DNA of 64,000 bases from Sclerotinia nivalis (taxonomy: Eukaryota > Ascomycota > Leotiomycetes > Helotiales > Sclerotiniaceae), in the NCBI GenBank assembly GCA_029531795.1, contig JAPEIS010000007.1:1488001-1552000 (forward strand), in the 5' to 3' direction. The stretch's first letter is position 1. Each line of letters opens with the position of its first letter. Both the position numbers and the translations under genes were made by a program. This document shows, piece by piece, positions 11,254 to 22,625 of the stretch. Under the pieces are notes generated by a model. The model made no database searches. It was not told the DNA's origin and saw only the letters and a program-made list of their open reading frames with translations.

Positions 11254-12305
11254 ATGGTTTATATATCATGCGGCGACTTTATGATAGCCAAGCTCGTCAG
11301 TGATGAGAGTTTTAAGCCTGCTTATACGAAAGAGAAAGCCACACGACTATACCGGATTGGCTATAGAAAATACAGTCGAAGATATGTCAGAGCCAGCACA
11401 GAAAAGACACTTTACGAAGCAGATCAATGCTTCTGGCGTCAATTCTGTGAGTGGCGAAGGATCATTGAATGAGATGAATTCTGATAATGAATTTAGGGCC
11501 AGCTGAAGAATTTCCAGGGAAGAAAGCGCGGATTGCACATATTAAAAAGAGTGGCGAAGCTCTGGATAAAGATGAAACCACTGTTGTGCAAATAAAGCAG
11601 AAATCGAACCAAGCAGAAACTCGAAATCGACAGAATGAAATAACAGAATCACCATGGCCACAACCTCTTTTCAAACCAGACGAACCACCAAAGATCTTTA
11701 AACTCAGAGAGCAATCGCGCCCAAGGCAGAATATTGCAGATAGAGACCGGCCAAACAGTACAAGTGACAAGCGAGCCATAGATTGGGGGATCCTGACAAT
11801 ACAACGAAGAAAAGAGCATCAGAGACAACTAAAACAAAAACTCACGAGCAAGAAGGCAAGGGCAAAAAGATCAGCACGAGCATTGGCCAAACACACCTCA
11901 AAAGCGTCCACATTAAGCGAACACTCGCATATATTGCAGAAAGTATTAGAAAAATCCCGACCAGCGCCTACAACGGTGCAATTGCAGACAGCTTCACCTA
12001 CATCAGATGTGGTTGCGACGAATTTGACGAATTTACACAAAGAAGGCCCAAATCCACGTAGAGAATCTCGACACTCGCCTGAATCAGTACAGCGTCCACT
12101 CGAGCCTTCCACAAGCCGACTTCAGACATTGGATGAGATGATCGAAGAAGAAAGAGAGATTGCAAGGCAATTGAGCATTGTGCATGAATCCGCTTTAGAT
12201 CCCGAGGAGAACAGAAGTATACGTCAGAGTAGAGATGGATTGGAGGTTGCAAGTGGAGTTAAAGAGGCATCAGACGGACACCGTCGTTTTTGCTTGATAC
12301 TATAG
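11254..12305 (+). CDS. hypothetical protein, paralogue 2, CaaX-like C-terminus
   Basis: Exons 11254..11446 and 11497..12305, joined across a 50-nt GTGAGT...TTTAG intron in phase 1, give 333 residues. The join yields FWRQFWPAEEFPGKK, matching paralogue 1 (gene at 10197). The start ATG gives MVYISCGDFMIAKLV. The second exon is long, highly charged and disordered (Lys/Arg/Glu/Gln), with a helix near the end (LDEMIEEEREIARQLSIVHE). The last four residues are CLIL, which fits a CaaX prenylation box; a terminal Leu favours geranylgeranylation (family knowledge). Membrane attachment is therefore possible but unproven. The protein is otherwise unrecognised. Confidence 0.65.
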
Positions 12306-13119
12306 CACCCTAACGGAGCTGCGAAACTGTACTTCAATGGCTTTCAAGGTATCAATGGGTCGTTTCACCTAGTTTGGTGGTTCCATTTGAGGCGCAATAT
12401 TGAACATTATGGAGCTGGCCAGGAGCTCGAGAACATGACATGACACTTGATTCATTTTCTCATGCCCGGAATCCATCTTAGCTTACATAGCTGAGTGTTA
12501 CCCCGAAACCCCGATGTGGAATGATTTTCGTTTGCTTGGTGGGCAGTATTCATTGTGAGTTTGGAGCTGGGTGAATCGCGGCAGCGTTGTGAGCTGTTGG
12601 CGACGTGCTTTTCTCATCGAAGTGAAAGGAAGAGTTTTTGAAAGGGAATGGTAATTGCGACTCTATTGGATCTAAGGACTTTCAAGAATCGCTTCCTTTG
12701 CGTTGTGTTATGCATTCGTGAGTGAGGTGAAGATTGAAGGGTGCACGGAGCTAAAATAGCCTAAGCAGACAGCCCCACTTCTTTCCACCAAACACACTTA
12801 ATTGTTTGCTGTCATTAAACCTTGGAAAGTGTTTGCAACCCGAGAGGGACATTCTTTGTCTATAGAAGAGCTTCTCCATGTATTCGTTATACATCAATCC
12901 CATACAACGCGTCGAGTGGCTGGAGTACAATTTTGGCGTATTTAAAAGTATTGCAGATCAAACAAACGCACGATTTTAGCCTCCTTAAATGCATGGCGAC
13001 AGGAAAATTAGAGAGACGTTGAAACCATTTGATTCTCAGTTACAAACAAACGCAATATGAATCCCCTTCAAATGCGAACCCTCCCGACGGCGGTCAGAAT
13101 TTGAGAACTTTCTTGCACA
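12306..13119. other. intergenic
   Basis: About 0.8 kb between convergent genes with no supported feature. Confidence 0.5.
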
Positions 13120-13732
13120 TCACTGCCTACTGGCCTGATACCTCTCTTCTAGCTCTTCATCCAACTTCTTCTCTAGCTTCTCCATATAATCCTTCTTTGA
13201 CTCTGCCAACGTCTGGAAGCTCACTTTATCCGCTACTCTGTCGTAGTTCCATGTCTCCAAGGTCATGTCTTGGAAATCGACAAAGTAGGAGAATTCCGGT
13301 TTATAACCGTTGAGCTTCGCGTCCACCAAATGCTCAAGTTTACCATCCAAGATCGGCCTTAGTGCTTGTGCTCCTTGAAGTTTTCGAAGAATCCAATACC
13401 ATTCCGTCTGTCGTGCGTCGCCACTCGATTGGGAGTAGCCGAGTTTCTGATATTTCTCTTGAAGATCCTTGGGAACCTGGATATTCTGCTCGACCCACTA
13501 TGTTCTGTCAGCTAATCTCCATGGCAAGATGTGCAGTTCAAGACGCCAAATGAGTTAGACGTACTTCGAGCTTTTCAAGACGTTGGTTCATAATAGCATA
13601 TTGTTCGGGCTGTAATTCGAGAATGAAGTCGACGATATCTTGACCAAGACCGGTGGGATATGAGTCGAAATGACAATAAGTTGCACGACGTTGTGTTCCG
13701 AAGACAAAGACGAGAAGCCCACTGGTACCCAT
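13120..13732 (-). CDS. conserved fungal protein of unknown function (MGTSGL... family)
   Basis: Exons complement(13565..13732, 13120..13497), joined across a 67-nt GTACGT...CATAG intron in phase 0, give 181 residues. The start is the ATG at 13732 (MGTSGLLVFVFGTQRRATYC). Family members I recall from ascomycetes share the start MGTSGLI, the HFDSYP.GLGQ.I motif and a later WY.LRK.QGA segment; all are present here (HFDSYPTGLGQDIVDFILEL, WYWILRKLQGAQAL). The C-terminus is a charged helix. The family has no assigned biochemical role as far as I know. The gene looks intact. Confidence 0.8.
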
Positions 13733-14033
13733 TCTGACAGGGCTATTTTGCAAAGACTACGATCTTTTAAAAGTGGTTTGCGAGTTGTGGTTTGCGAGCG
13801 TGTCTGGGAAATGTGTTTTGAGGATGTGCTTGACTTTTGACTTTAAGTAAGTGTTTTAATTTTAAAGGAATGCTCTGGAATTAGTCTAGTATATTCGTCC
13901 ATGGCCAGGCACCATTCTTGCCAGTGACTTATTTTCACCAACAAGGTGTGTTGCATAAACATCTAGTACATTCATCGCATCTTCATGCAGACCAACTGTT
14001 GTACCACCATTGTCATTGCGCCTAATTACGTCA

Positions 14034-15200
14034 TCAATCGACCATGCAGATAATTTTCCCCTTCGATTGATTGCTTTCCATCAACGTATGTGCCTGCCTA
14101 ATATCCTTCCAAGAGAAAACTCTCTCAATAGGAACCTGGAACGTTCCATCAGCGAATTTTTGCAGCGCAGTTTCGGCCAACACATCTCTCAGTTTGCCTT
14201 GGTATTCCAAAGGTCTACTTCTCAATCTACTGCCTTCCCATCGCAAACGCTTATTCTCAAGCGGACCAATATCTAAGCCATCAAGTTTGTACCCACTAAG
14301 ACTAGCCAGTTGGACAATCCTTCCATCCATAGCTGCTACTTCTGGGCGTAATTTTTGCCAATGAAGTCAACAATTACATCAGCTCCATGACCATCAGTCG
14401 CATCTAGCACTCCTTGGATCCAATTTTCAGTATGGTAGTTGAAGCCATGCGTAGCCCCCAAGCTCTTACAGAATGCTATCTTCTCGTCAGAACCCGCTGT
14501 CACGAGTATCTTGTTGGCGCCAGCAGCTTTAGATAATTGGATTCCAGCGATGGATACAGTGGATGCTCCAGCGTGCCAGAGGATATTATCTCCAGGTTTG
14601 AAACATCCTACGAGGTGCAAAGCTTGGGTTGCCGGTATCCATGTCTAGTATCATGTTAGACTTAACTTTGGATTTCACAGAGACAATGATACATACTTCG
14701 GGAATTCCAGTAGCTACAGACCAAGGCATCTCAGCTGGTTTATGAATGAGCATCTTCGTTGATGATGCCAGATATTCCGCATATGCTCCTATTCGACCAA
14801 CTATCAGCATCAAGAAAGCCATACAGATGAGACATCATACCTCCATACGCGAGTCCAAAAACCTCATCCCCAATCTTAAAGTCCCCTACATCTCCATCCC
14901 CAAGTTCCTCAATGACCCCCGAAAACTCCACACCTAGAATCTTTCCCGCTTGTGGAGGCACATTATATTTTCCCTCCCGTTGCATCAAGTCCATCCGATT
15001 GAGACCAAAGAATGGATTTTTACCAAAGCCTGAGACGTAGAAGGTTTGGGTTTGGGAACATTGTCGTTCAAAAAGAGACTAGAAATTGGTCCGCTCCCAT
15101 TTTCGATATCTGTATTTCGTAAGTCATGTTACTCCTTAATACACTCAAGTATATTGGTTTTTGTCTGCTTACCAATTGCACGCATCATTTCTCGGGACAT
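14034..15200 (-). pseudogene. zinc-type quinone oxidoreductase (PIG3-like), two frameshifts
   Basis: Four coding segments with three clean introns (15110-15172, 14789-14840, 14645-14696) rebuild most of an MDR-family NAD(P)H:quinone oxidoreductase: MSREMMRAIDIENGSG at the start, then FGLNRMDLMQREGKYNVPP, GVEFSG, the nucleotide-binding part LWHAGASTVSIAGIQLSKAA, and the C-terminal lobe from MDGRIVQLASLSGYK to the stop at 14034. Frame breaks at two places. Near 15008 one base is missing between ALVKIHS and FGLNRMD. Near 14338 TAG follows NYAQK and the rest is in another frame (VAAMDGRIV). Neither break has splice signals. The whole length is otherwise conserved, so decay is recent, or the sequence has errors. 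Confidence 0.8.
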
Positions 15201-16164
15201 TTTGTATCGATCAAAGTCTCATAGTAGGCTCTCACTTCTTCAGAGCGCAATGAGTCTTTTATATAAAGTTTCGCCATGTAAGCCAGAATGGATTATTAAA
15301 CTCCCGTTATTGTAACATAGCCAGAAACAACACTTCAATGTGAATCGACATGCTCCCTAATTGGCCAATTACCTACTCTGTTCAAACGCAATATAGTCAA
15401 TTAAGCGATATCTAGACGTATGTCGCTTTGTTATGCATGTACCTTCCGCACCTCAACCCGGATTTGGAAATTATAACCTCCACTAACATAAAGAGTGGGC
15501 CAAATGAATGCGAGGATGCTCAGTCAGTACAATCCTACCCAACCCTATGAGATCATCAGCAGCATATTAATAATAATTAACCTTTACTAAAAGGCTCGGC
15601 TTATCAAATGAGATAGAGTACAATAACTTATAAATAACTGTAATGGTGGTGGAATTTATTCGTAATATTCAAGAATCTTCTATTCCTCGAAACTTCTAAA
15701 CTCTGCGGGCTTTCTAGATGACAAATTTGGGAAGGAAATGGAGCCCTAAAAGATCCCTCAAATGAAACAAACTCCAAAATAACAATCATAACCTCCAAAA
15801 TAATCTAACTCATTCTTCCTCTGCCAGAAACCAGATGGAACGAAATAGGGAATATGCCACCCAACAAACGCTTGCAGCAAGCAACAACCACCAGTGGGTG
15901 TACGGACTCATAGGATAACATCAAAATTGTTTAGATTGACATTCCCCCAATATCTATTTGTACACTTTAAGACCTGATCGAATCATCCAATGTATATCAA
16001 ACAATGAGATTATTCAATTGGAATAGAATCATTTGTAATTTGAAATAATTATGGCTTTTCAAAAGTTCGGAATGATTTCATAAATCCATGCACCCGCTGG
16101 TGAACAAAACAAGGATGTAAAACTCAATTTCATATCCCTTCGTTATGTCCAAATCTCAACTGTC
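15201..16164. other. intergenic
   Basis: About 0.96 kb of AT-rich DNA, 5' of the quinone-oxidoreductase pseudogene and 3' of the bestrophin gene. No gene, RNA or transposon was recognised. Confidence 0.5.
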
Positions 16165-17605
16165 TCATTTACGTATTTCAGCCTGAGTACCATATTCCGC
16201 TCTTGGCGTGAATGGTGCACTCAAGTTCGGTGTGAAGAGCCCTTTTCCACTTAGCCCTTGAGTTTTCCAAGCTTCCAACATTACTTCAATTTCCCTTCTG
16301 GCGTCATCCACGATGTCGTCCATATTTATATCGATCTTGTCCCTTCCAAATGGATCCTCATGCCACTGAGCGATTCCTTCGATACCGTAAAGAGCAAAGG
16401 CTACAAATGCGACGAGGGGGACTGTCCACCAGCCAATCTCAGCCGCCATCGCAAACGGTAAAATGCAACAGAAGAGGGCAAGTGTTTGTTTGGAGTGGAT
16501 GAGATGTGCAACGGGGGTAGGTGCGAGTCGAATCACTTCCATGTTACCGTATGCTGCAACGAATTTATTGAGTTCGGAAAGCATTTGTGAGGAAAAAGCA
16601 TTGCTAAACCAATTCCTGAGTGCAAAATGTTCGTTAGATACTGAAAACGAGAGTTTGAATGGTTGCGACTTACAGATTACAACCAATGTTGATAAATTTC
16701 TCGACATACGTAGCCAACTGTAACGTCAAGCCCAATCCCATATGTTCATGGCCTTTAAAACCTTGTGGTAACAGCTCCTTGTATTCCTCTGGCCAAAAAA
16801 ACTCGCCGTCTTCCGTTAACGTCGTTCCAGCACTAAGCTCAACACCCCAATCTGCTCGCAGATGGTTCTTCACAGTATAGAGCATCGCCATCATAATCTT
16901 TACTGTTTCAATCGTCTTTGCTGCCAGCGCTTTGGATATTGGGGGATGGTTTACATCCGCCGCACCATCACAAACCTTATATGTTGAGCTATCCGTACTG
17001 CCTTCATTCTGTGTAAATGGTGAATCGTATTGATAGTCGGGCGGAGCGGGTGCGGGCACAAGTACAAGTAGATGTCGCGTGAGACATCTAATGGAAGTCG
17101 TGAGGGTGCTGAAGTGGCATCGGCCGGTCCAAAAACGATTATATGCTGTTTGATTACGGAAAACGAGTTCTAGACCCACGACAATTGATAATGAGGGGAC
17201 CTTGGTTCAGTTAGACCCCGCTTTCTTTTCGCAGACTGAGGAGAGTACTTACGATGCTGGTTGGAAGTGTAACATCGCTGCTGATGTGCTGGTTCAAATA
17301 TACGACAATAGCAGATATAGCAGAGAGAATAGCAACCGGCCAGAGGACCTCTGCATAGATAATTGGTTAGTTTCGTCTCCGGACTTTAATGTATGTGTAA
17401 CGTCGTACCGGAGTGGATAGAACCCTTCCAAAATCTCAAAACCAAAGGCCATCTTATTTCATTGTCAGCTCCTATCGATTTTTGTTGCAAAATGTTAAGT
17501 TTACCTTCGCTCTTTCCTTCTTGATGAGCTTGCCAATAACCAAGACATTTGACGGTTTCGTTTCGAATCTCCACCGAAGTTCAAGAATAATGGTGTTCTC
17601 GACAT
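16165..17605 (-). CDS. bestrophin-family (UPF0187) anion channel
   Basis: Five exons, complement(17505..17605, 17409..17452, 17253..17350, 16674..17200, 16165..16615), give 406 residues. The introns are 52, 58, 52 and 58 nt and all are GT-AG. The start is the ATG at 17605 (MSRTPLFLNFGGDSKRNRQM). The family signature is clear: RFWKGSI near the N-terminus, a first membrane helix, then VPSLSIVVGLELVFRNQTAY followed by NRFW, and a second membrane pair around TPVAHLIHSKQTLALFCCIL and WWTVPLVAFVAFALYGIEGI. Fungal members are predicted chloride/anion channels of membranes (family knowledge). The cytosolic loop at residues ~130-230 is longer than in bacterial homologues. The gene is intact. Confidence 0.88.
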
Positions 17606-18086
17606 TTTGCAGGTTCAACCTCGCAGGTCAATAAGAAATGAGAGAAAGTGCTGCGGTTATGAGTTGAGGGTTGAAGGTTGAATATTCACTTATGAGTACA
17701 ATAATAGGAATTGCTGAAACGCATAGTATGGGGGAGTGGACCCATGATATCCAATTCCAACACCAGGATATGATCCTAGCGGGTTCATGATAACGGCGAG
17801 TGGCGGCTAAAGCGATAATATCTGGGAAAAATTTAAAAGCTTTGACAGTCTGAACCTTGAATATTGAATTCGACGTTGAATTAGATTTTGTAAATATACT
17901 CGAGTATTTACTGAAGAAATTATTTGTTCATGAGGTGAGAAGAACTAGAAATACAACACAGGTTTTGTGGCTGTAAACCTCCTGAATCATGCAACCCCCT
18001 CAAAAGCCACTCACTGATGTACAATGCTATCATATCTCCATCCATTGGGCCCATTCCTTTGTATCGTATCATCGCAAATTCATTCA
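17606..18086. other. intergenic, promoter of bestrophin gene
   Basis: About 480 bp with no other feature. It separates the bestrophin start from the TOM22 stop codon. Confidence 0.5.
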
Positions 18087-18664
18087 TTACAATGCTGGCT
18101 TCCCTTGTTGTGCGCCGAGCTGTGCGTTCAACTGTCCTGCTGTGTCTGTGCCCGAGGAAAGCAACTATTGCAAGTAGATGTTAGTATGAATATCCAAATC
18201 TGTATGCAATGGGTTGGGATGACGTACCTCTCCACCCATCTCTCTCATCTTCATCTCCTTCTCCATTTCAACTACCTGCTGCTCCTCCACAAATGCCAAT
18301 GCCCATGGAACTCCCAGTAGCAAAGCACTTGTGCTCACAACCCACAAAGTCTTGCCTCCAAACATTAAACTCGATTTGATCCAGCTTGTTGTTGTATCCA
18401 CCTTGCTGGAAATATAAGTTCGAGTTGACGCAGGTACTATATCTTTCAGGGCACTTATGCGATCTGCGAAGGTCTCCTCGTCTGCGACATTGTCCTCTTC
18501 GTCGGAAGAGATCTCGGAATCTTGATTCCACGTATATTAGCTGACCGTAGAGGTCATCGAAGTCAATGGTAAGACTAACCGGTATCAGTGTAGTAATCAT
18601 CCTCAGATGGACCGGCTTGCTTTTGCTCGAAGGACTCATCCTCAACTTCTGTTAATTCAACCAT
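18087..18664 (-). CDS. TOM22: mitochondrial import receptor subunit Tom22
   Basis: Exons complement(18580..18664, 18228..18520, 18087..18164) give 151 residues. Introns of 59 nt (GTTAGT...CAAG) and 63 nt (GTACGT...AATAG) keep frame. The N-terminal domain is acidic (VELTEVEDESFEQKQAG, SEISSDEEDNVADEE), as in the cytosolic presequence-binding part of Tom22. It is followed by the conserved block TTTSWIKSSLMFGGKTLWVV and one membrane helix (LWVVSTSALLLGVPWALAFV), then a short intermembrane-space tail ending QQGKPAL. Tom22 is the central receptor and organiser of the TOM complex in the mitochondrial outer membrane. Divergent from the gene at 19115. Confidence 0.92.
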
Positions 18665-19114
18665 CTTTGCGAAATTTTGTACTTTATGTTCGTAAGAGAG
18701 AGGAGGGCAATATCGTGTGAGTTGTGGTGTACCAGTTTGAATTCAATTTGTTGATGCTAATATATCTTTGCCTTCTAGCTGGGTAGGCCTGATGAATTTT
18801 TGGTGCCCGCCACGCTAAGATCACGCGCTAGCGGCAAGGCTGGTCAACGACGTCAGGCTGCCGAACCCCAAAACCCCTACATTCAATAATAATTACATTT
18901 TTTTCTTCTTAATTCTTTGTACATTTTCGGAGCATCCTAATGTTGATGTTCAAGTCTCCCCGGTTTAATTAGGGTCACTGATTTCATTTACTTTCTGTTA
19001 TTCACACTCAAGTTCTCGCAGCAATATTTTGACGTCTTGATACCAACACGAAGCACACTGCAGGCCATTGGTAACAATCATCAAAATAATTAAACCAACC
19101 AAATTACGAGCATC
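18665..19114. promoter_or_regulatory. divergent promoter region, TOM22 / H3-tail-repeat gene
   Basis: 450 bp between two divergent starts. No specific binding site is claimed. Confidence 0.4.
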
Positions 19115-21221
19115 ATGGTAGACTTGCATCCTATTGTCATTCTACCATTAGAGCACAAATTCAAATCCGTCACCTACACATGCAGCGGAGAAGGACTGCA
19201 TAAAGATGGCTACCCCTACGATCCCCACGCTGAAAAACTGCTACCCCCAAAGAACCCTAAGCCAGGCAATACTAAAGGTATTGAAACAAAGCCAGCAGGA
19301 TGGTGGAGAGCTCAATGCGCTTTTAGAGGCTTAAACCAGTCTGGATCAATCGCCGATTTGCAGTTGAGGTTGAGGGAAGCAAAGACGAAAATGATTCCGG
19401 AACTTAAAACTGCAGAATCCCAATTGAACAAGGACTTTAAGAAACAGAATAAAATTGTGAGAGATAGCGGATGGAAAAATTTAAAAACAGCCGAGGAGAA
19501 GGCTGAAGCAAATCCAGAGAAATACCTCAGTGAGGCATTTCCAAAAACTGCCACAGGCCGGCCAGCAAATCTGGATATTATCATTCTCAAAACTGAACGT
19601 CGAGCCGCCTTAGCTGCGGCTGCTGATAAGATGGGATTGGAGTCTGTGTCGGTGGATGCCCCTTGGGTCGGCAACATACGGCCTTCTCCAGATCGTTGGA
19701 TCATAATAGGAAGAAGCAGAGATGCTGTCTGGAATCAAATGCGTGAGATTGAGCGGTCAGCAGCTCGGCCTAAGGAAGACATACCAAAGGTAAGAGAGAA
19801 ACAAACATCAAAGGTTGATCCTTCTGAAATGGTAGCACCATCAAAGTTATTTGAATCTGTAAGTTTATGGTTTCTTCTAATTTCTGAGCTGAGATTGGAC
19901 ATTTGGCTAGCTTACTTTGAAATGACTTTCAAATAAACGTCCTATTAGTCATATTCGCATCAGTGTGCAAATTCAAAGAAGAAATCTTCAATTTGACTGG
20001 CATGGCTTTGCTTCTCTTTGTTATGTTCCAATCTTTCTGCATTGAGTCAGTTTTATATAAGGTGTTCTGGCTTCCACAAGATACCATGCTATTGTCGATA
20101 AATTCATTGTCATAAATACAGGACTAAGTCTTTCCTATCTTAGAAACCCCCTGGAGGTCGAACAAAACAGACAGCCAGAAAAATCGCGCCAAGCACAGGG
20201 ACGCATAATAGTTTGTTTGGCGAAACGGAAGCTCATGCCGCACGCCCAATTCTACCACTGCCGCGAAAGAGACAGACAGCTAGGAAAAACGTGCCAAGCA
20301 CAGCCATTCATGATGATTTGTTTGGCGATAGTAATTCTCATTTTACGCGCCCAGGGCCAGTTACCCCAAGACCAGGAATACAGACAGCTAGGAAGACTGC
20401 ACCAAGTACTAGCACTCACCCAAACCTTTTTTCGGACGATGATGAAGATGGAGATGATGCTAAACTGCCAGCTACAAAAAGAGCACGGACATCGGCCAGT
20501 GGTGCCCGAACCATTTCAGATGCTACCAAATTAGAAGGGACATGGGATGTTCGAGGTTCCTATGTGATCGAATGCCCAAATATTGAGGACGAGTGGGGAG
20601 AAAAAGACTCGGAACTTACTCTTGATATTTATGTCGAGAACAAAAACGGTAGACAACAAATGTTTGCGATGTTCCACTTTATAGTTGTTGAGGTATTTCC
20701 GGATCATGTACCCATTTCTTGTGTCTACAAACTGATCCAATCATTAGGGAATCATGCGATTTGAAAGGCCTATTCCTATACCACGTTCGCAGAATGGCAA
20801 TGGGAAGAGAAAACGGGAAGATGCTTACATGGATGAAGATGGAGATATTTTAATGAGCGATATTCCTCAATATGATGCCAATGGTAATAATCCGAATAAC
20901 TACAGAGAAAGCGCATTTTTTCTAGGAGCCAACGATAAGCCTTCGGCTCGGCAACCTACTTGGCAGTACCGCTGGCGTGGGGAGGAGACTGGTGAAGGAG
21001 AAATTCAGCTTGGCTCTGATAAAACATTGGAAAGCATCACTTTTAACGATAAGGAAAAGTCGCTTTCCGGCACGTTCACGTGTGATTTTGCCGGAAGATG
21101 TACTTTCACAGGGTCTAAGGAAATGTACCGTCCACACGAATCACGCATCGACCCCGAGGTTGAATGGGCAGATCGCAGTGAGGCTGCTTATGAAGATGCA
21201 CGTCGAGCAAGGTGGAGATGA
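19115..21221 (+). CDS. SAP-like nuclear protein with histone H3 tail-like repeats
   Basis: Exons 19115..19858, 20144..20692 and 20748..21221 give 588 residues, all joined in phase 0. Residues ~63-92 (WWRAQCAFRGLNQSG and the following ADLQLRLRE) resemble a SAP/PADR1-type DNA-binding helix pair. Exon 2 opens with three ~36-residue repeats of the form QTARK(x)aPST(x)xH(x)xLF. The first reads GRTKQTARKIAPST, whose RTKQTARK (residues 254-261; bases 20159-20182) equals histone H3 residues 2-9. The others are KRQTARKNVPST and GIQTARKTAPST. A basic patch (PATKRARTS) suggests a nuclear localisation signal. The C-terminal part (TWDVRGSYVIECPNIE...TGEGEIQLG...FTGSKEMY) looks like a folded beta-rich domain. 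I do not recognise a named family. Intron 1 is unusually long (285 nt); retaining it gives a stop at 19936, before the repeats. Confidence 0.75.
20159..20425 (+). repeat. three coding repeats, QTARK-x-PST-H-LF
   Basis: Copies begin at Q codons 20168, 20273 and 20381, spaced 105 and 108 bp. Each carries QTARK, then PST, a His and LF(G/S)(E/D). Conservation is at the protein level; the DNA of each copy differs at synonymous sites. Confidence 0.85.
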
Positions 21222-22625
21222 TGGTGATTGCAACGACGGTACCATCCAATTTTTCGTAGGATATTGCTACTATGATGAATAAATCATGGTTTAATAGCTT
21301 GCAGAATTATTGAACGTATAAAAGATATTGCAAGGTCTTCAGACATTTGAGATTTTTGTGCATAGCATTCGACCGGTGTTCCCGCAACGTTCTTCAGCTG
21401 ATGTATTAGCAACGCTTTGGCACAATATAACAAAAAGGGGATACCGCGTAACATCCCACCATTGAAATTAAAACCGAAGCTTACTGGATGAGGGACTTTT
21501 GTATATCCTACCTAATACCCGGTAGATAATTAGATCTCGTAGTCAACCCGGACAACAGCCAAAATGATGTTATTTTAAAAGTTGCAGATGGACAGAGGTG
21601 GACCAACCGAGAAATGACACAATTACCGAGTTGTAGATCATTAACTGCAAGGGTTCTCGTGGAAATAACGTGGTTATCGGTGATTTGAAATATCACTAAG
21701 ATTGAATCGGGTGAGGTTTGTGTTATTACTAGGTACTTGTGAAGTTGTAAGTAGATAGTGAAGTTAAAATAACTTACGAATGATCCGATGGTTGTATTGT
21801 ACCTAGGTACCTAGTTTGGTGAACAGGTGAGAAGCAATATACCAATCTACCAGTCTAATAAGTCGATTCAGAAGACTTGTAGTTACCCAGTTAAAGTAAA
21901 GAGTACGATCAACCAATTTATCCCATTTCAGAAGACGTGCAAGGTGTCATTGAAGACTTCATCGAAATCAGGTCACAATGATTGGTCAATGTTGCTTCAT
22001 CTGTGCGAGGAAAGCACCTCCCGGTGAACACTGTCATACTTTCAGTGGCATGAATAAATCCCCAGATAAACCAGAGAAATACTTATCGAGAAGGCGGGGG
22101 GAAATTTCACTTGTGAAAAGGGGAATTGTTACATTATTGAAACTTATAAAGCCATCGACGACATCAATATCGTGATTCATTACAGATTTCCTAGGTTTTA
22201 GACCTCGCCCGCATACTCAAAAAGGAATTCCTTAAGATCTTCAATTCGCGACTAGAAGCATTTAACCATTTTAAGCGCAGACGCCAGAACAACTTAACAA
22301 CCCCCGAATTCTAACTTTGTCGCATTCTGGAAGCTTTTTATTAATAATTTCCGATAATCACTCTACTTGCTTCAAGTCCCTTACACGCCTTACAGCGGCT
22401 TCGATAACTTCCTTTTGCTTTCCTTGCTTCCGAAATTTTGGGGGCATTTTTGGAATCTGCCATTTATCTGGGCTTCCAATTGCAATTCGTTCTGCGGGCT
22501 TGCGGACGAAGCTGCATTACGATATATCATGTACAGATGCGATTACCCCTGAATCGAATGTTTAAAACTGGAAGCTTGGTAGAATTGCCTGATCCACCAC
22601 AAATTTCGAGCAGGATCGCAAGGAA
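21222..22625. other. intergenic
   Basis: About 1.4 kb of AT-rich DNA between the H3-tail-repeat gene and the ADF-H gene. The short open frames show no family resemblance. The distal part is the presumed promoter and 5' leader of the gene at 22626. Confidence 0.5.

Noticed and set aside
18781..18860. GC-richer patch between TOM22 and the H3-tail-repeat gene as a regulatory island
   Set aside because: No recognisable site or symmetry. Ordinary promoter composition cannot be excluded.
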